7,278 nt of DNA, from NCBI GenBank assembly GCA_910584785.1, contig CAJUDX010000105.1, positions 1-7,278 of the forward strand. Reading direction: 5' to 3'. How positions within the stretch are numbered: the stretch's first letter is position 1; every line of letters begins with the position of its first letter. The notes under the pieces were generated by a model, which saw nothing but the letters and a program-made list of their open reading frames with translations, searched no databases and was not told the origin of the DNA. Source of the stretch: an uncultured Lachnospiraceae bacterium (GTDB taxonomy: Bacteria > Bacillota > Clostridia > Lachnospirales > Lachnospiraceae). The translations under genes were made by a program, and so were the position numbers. Shown here piece by piece: positions 6,342 through 7,278 of this stretch.

Positions 6342-6458
6342 ATTATCCCGGCACAGACGATTTATCTCCAGGTATCGGCTATTATTCTGGCACAGGCGAT
6401 TTATCTCCAGGCATCAGCTATTATTCCGGCACAGGCAATTCATCTCCAGGTATCCTAT
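6342..6458 (+). repeat. Three-copy 39-base tandem repeat just after the MATE stop codon
   Basis: Copies lie at 6342-6380, 6381-6419 and 6420-6458. Copies 1 and 2 match at 34 of 39 bases, copies 2 and 3 at 32 of 39, and copies 1 and 3 at 32 of 39. Apart from the last four bases of copy 3, all differences are transitions. Each unit has the core GGCACAG(G/A)C followed by ATCTCCAGG. The array starts 2 bases after the MATE stop codon. The 39-base period is 13 codons, and all three forward frames are open across the array, while the reverse strand has many stops. No start codon with a ribosome binding site supports translation. Its role is unknown. Together with 6459-6619 it makes up the 280-base gap between MATE and the reductase. 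Confidence 0.85.
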
Positions 6459-6492
6459 AAGATTCAAGTCAAAGAAATTTCATGATTTAGCA

Positions 6493-6520
6493 TTGCAATT
6501 TTTCTAAAAACAGGTAAACT
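6493..6520 (+). promoter_or_regulatory. Candidate promoter of the aldo/keto reductase gene
   Basis: TTGCAA (6493-6498) and TAAACT (6515-6520) are 16 bases apart, each matching consensus at 4 of 6 bases. Transcription would start near 6527, putting the stem-loop at 6556-6594 in the leader. This is the only reasonable rightward promoter seen in the gap. Confidence 0.35.
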
Positions 6521-6550
6521 GTTCATAAGAGCATATCTGCAAAATAGACG

Positions 6551-6594
6551 AAAAAGTCAGAGGTTTACGTTTATCTGGGCAAAAAACCTCTGAC
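6551..6594 (-). terminator. Perfect 11-bp stem-loop; leftward terminator shape or leader element of the reductase gene
   Basis: GTCAGAGGTTT (6556-6566) is the exact reverse complement of AAACCTCTGAC (6584-6594), with a 17-base loop. Read on the minus strand, the stem is followed directly by TTTTT (6555-6551), the form of a Rho-independent terminator for leftward transcription, although no leftward gene is visible to its right. Read on the plus strand there is no T-tract, and the hairpin ends 12 bases before the AGGAGG site of the reductase gene. There it could be an operator or a leader structure. CCTC in the right arm could alternatively pair with GAGG of the ribosome binding site. Confidence 0.5.
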
Positions 6595-6619
6595 AAGCAA
6601 AAGGTTAGGAGGATACAGA

Positions 6620-7278
6620 ATGAAACAGATGGTTACTTTAGGAAGCACGGGAATTACCGTGAATAAAAACGGCTTCGGCGCCCTGCCCATCCAGCGGATT
6701 TCCACAGAGGATGCTGTTTATCTGCTGCACAAGGCATATAAAAGCGGCATCGACTTTTATGATACGGCCCATGCCTACACCGACAGCGAGAAAAAGCTGG
6801 GCGAAGCTTTCCACGATGTCCGGGAAACCATTTACATCGCCACAAAAACGGCGGCTACAACCGCCGATGTTTTCTGGAAAGAATTAGAAGAAAGCTTAGA
6901 AAGCCTGCGAACCGATTATATCGATATCTATCAGTTTCACAACCCGGATTTTTGCCCGAAACCAGGGGACGGCTCAGGGCTTTACGAGGCGGCATTAGAA
7001 GCAAAGGCAAAGGGAAAAATCCGCCACATCGGCATTACCAACCACCGGCTGGCAGTGGCAAAGGAAGCCATCGCATCCGGTTTATACGAAACACTTCAGT
7101 TCCCGTTCTGTTATCTGGCTGCGGAAGCGGACTTTGAAATTGTGCAGATGTGCAAAGAAAAAAATATGGGCTTTATCTCCATGAAGGCTTTATCCGGCGG
7201 GCTGATCACCAACTCTGCCGCCGCCTACGCCTTCCAGGCACAGTTTGACCATGTCCTTCCGATCTGGGGCGTGCAGAG
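6620..7278 (+). CDS. Aldo/keto reductase (3' end beyond the window)
   Basis: This is the N-terminal 219 residues of a cytoplasmic NAD(P)H-dependent oxidoreductase of the aldo/keto reductase superfamily, which folds as a TIM barrel and reduces carbonyl groups. The ATG at 6620 follows AGGAGG (6607-6612) by 7 bases. The family's catalytic tetrad can be read: Asp48 and Tyr53 in FYDTAHAYT (46-54), Lys76 in IATKT (73-77) and His107 in QFHNP (105-109). Further landmarks are LGSTGITVNKNGFGALP (7-23), SLESLRTDYIDIY (92-104), GKIRHIGITNH (132-142) and GFISMKALSGG (184-194). The reading frame is open to the window end with no stop, so the gene is cut by the edge and not broken. Clostridial members of this group often carry a C-terminal 4Fe-4S ferredoxin-like segment, which would lie outside the window. 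A 280-base gap with its own promoter-like elements suggests a unit separate from the upstream cluster. The substrate is unknown. Confidence 0.93.
   Translation, partial: MKQMVTLGSTGITVNKNGFGALPIQRISTEDAVYLLHKAYKSGIDFYDTAHAYTDSEKKLGEAFHDVRETIYIATKTAATTADVFWKELEESLESLRTDYIDIYQFHNPDFCPKPGDGSGLYEAALEAKAKGKIRHIGITNHRLAVAKEAIASGLYETLQFPFCYLAAEADFEIVQMCKEKNMGFISMKALSGGLITNSAAAYAFQAQFDHVLPIWGVQ

Noticed and set aside
6260..6485. Two short overlapping forward frames encoding 13-residue repeats
   Set aside because: Both start inside the MATE gene without a ribosome binding site. Their openness follows from the 39-base period lacking stops, so they are treated as a property of the repeat and not as genes.
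6340..6619. CRISPR-like array or riboswitch in the MATE-reductase gap
   Set aside because: The 39-base repeats are directly adjacent with no spacers, and no known riboswitch core could be recognised. Only the tandem repeat, a promoter-like pair and the stem-loop can be supported.

Overview
The window looks like a piece of chromosome from a Gram-positive Clostridia bacterium, most likely Lachnospiraceae. This is inferred from AAGGAGG-type ribosome binding sites, A/T-rich intergenic DNA between moderately G+C-balanced genes, a Clostridia-style lipoprotein leader ending in LVAC on the solute-binding protein, and the kinds of genes present. Species cannot be determined from the sequence alone.

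Layout. On the minus strand, transcribed leftward, are an M20-family amidohydrolase/peptidase (1868-3043) and then a family-5 extracellular peptide-type solute-binding lipoprotein (49-1698). Diverging from the M20 gene and transcribed rightward are a DUF1177 protein (3262-4194), an AroM-family protein (4235-4918) and a MATE-type multidrug/metabolite exporter (4972-6339). The divergent intergenic region (3044-3261) carries a good leftward promoter whose -35 and -10 elements are overlapped by inverted copies of an ATGCAA box, with a third copy in the leader. A rightward promoter lies nearer DUF1177. After a 280-base gap comes a separate aldo/keto reductase gene (6620 to the window end, truncated by the edge). 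The gap holds a three-copy 39-base tandem repeat, a possible promoter and a perfect 11-bp stem-loop.

How the genes may work together. The solute-binding protein would capture a peptide or peptide-like compound, and the M20 enzyme would hydrolyse an amide or peptide bond in it. DUF1177 shows a loose resemblance to M42/M20-type metallo-exopeptidases, and AroM has two cysteine motifs reminiscent of Asp/Glu/hydantoin racemases. These two could act on the products, and the MATE protein could export something. No transporter permease or ATPase is in the window; they would be expected left of base 1. The pairing of two poorly characterised families (DUF1177 and AroM) with a divergent peptide-uptake/amidase unit and a shared operator region is the most promising lead for an undescribed pathway.

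Non-coding structure. A 43-base element occurs twice in the same orientation, once just after the stop codon of the solute-binding protein gene and once just after that of the M20 gene. The two copies differ by seven substitutions, all transitions, plus one indel. No rRNA, tRNA, CRISPR array, insertion sequence or phage gene was seen.
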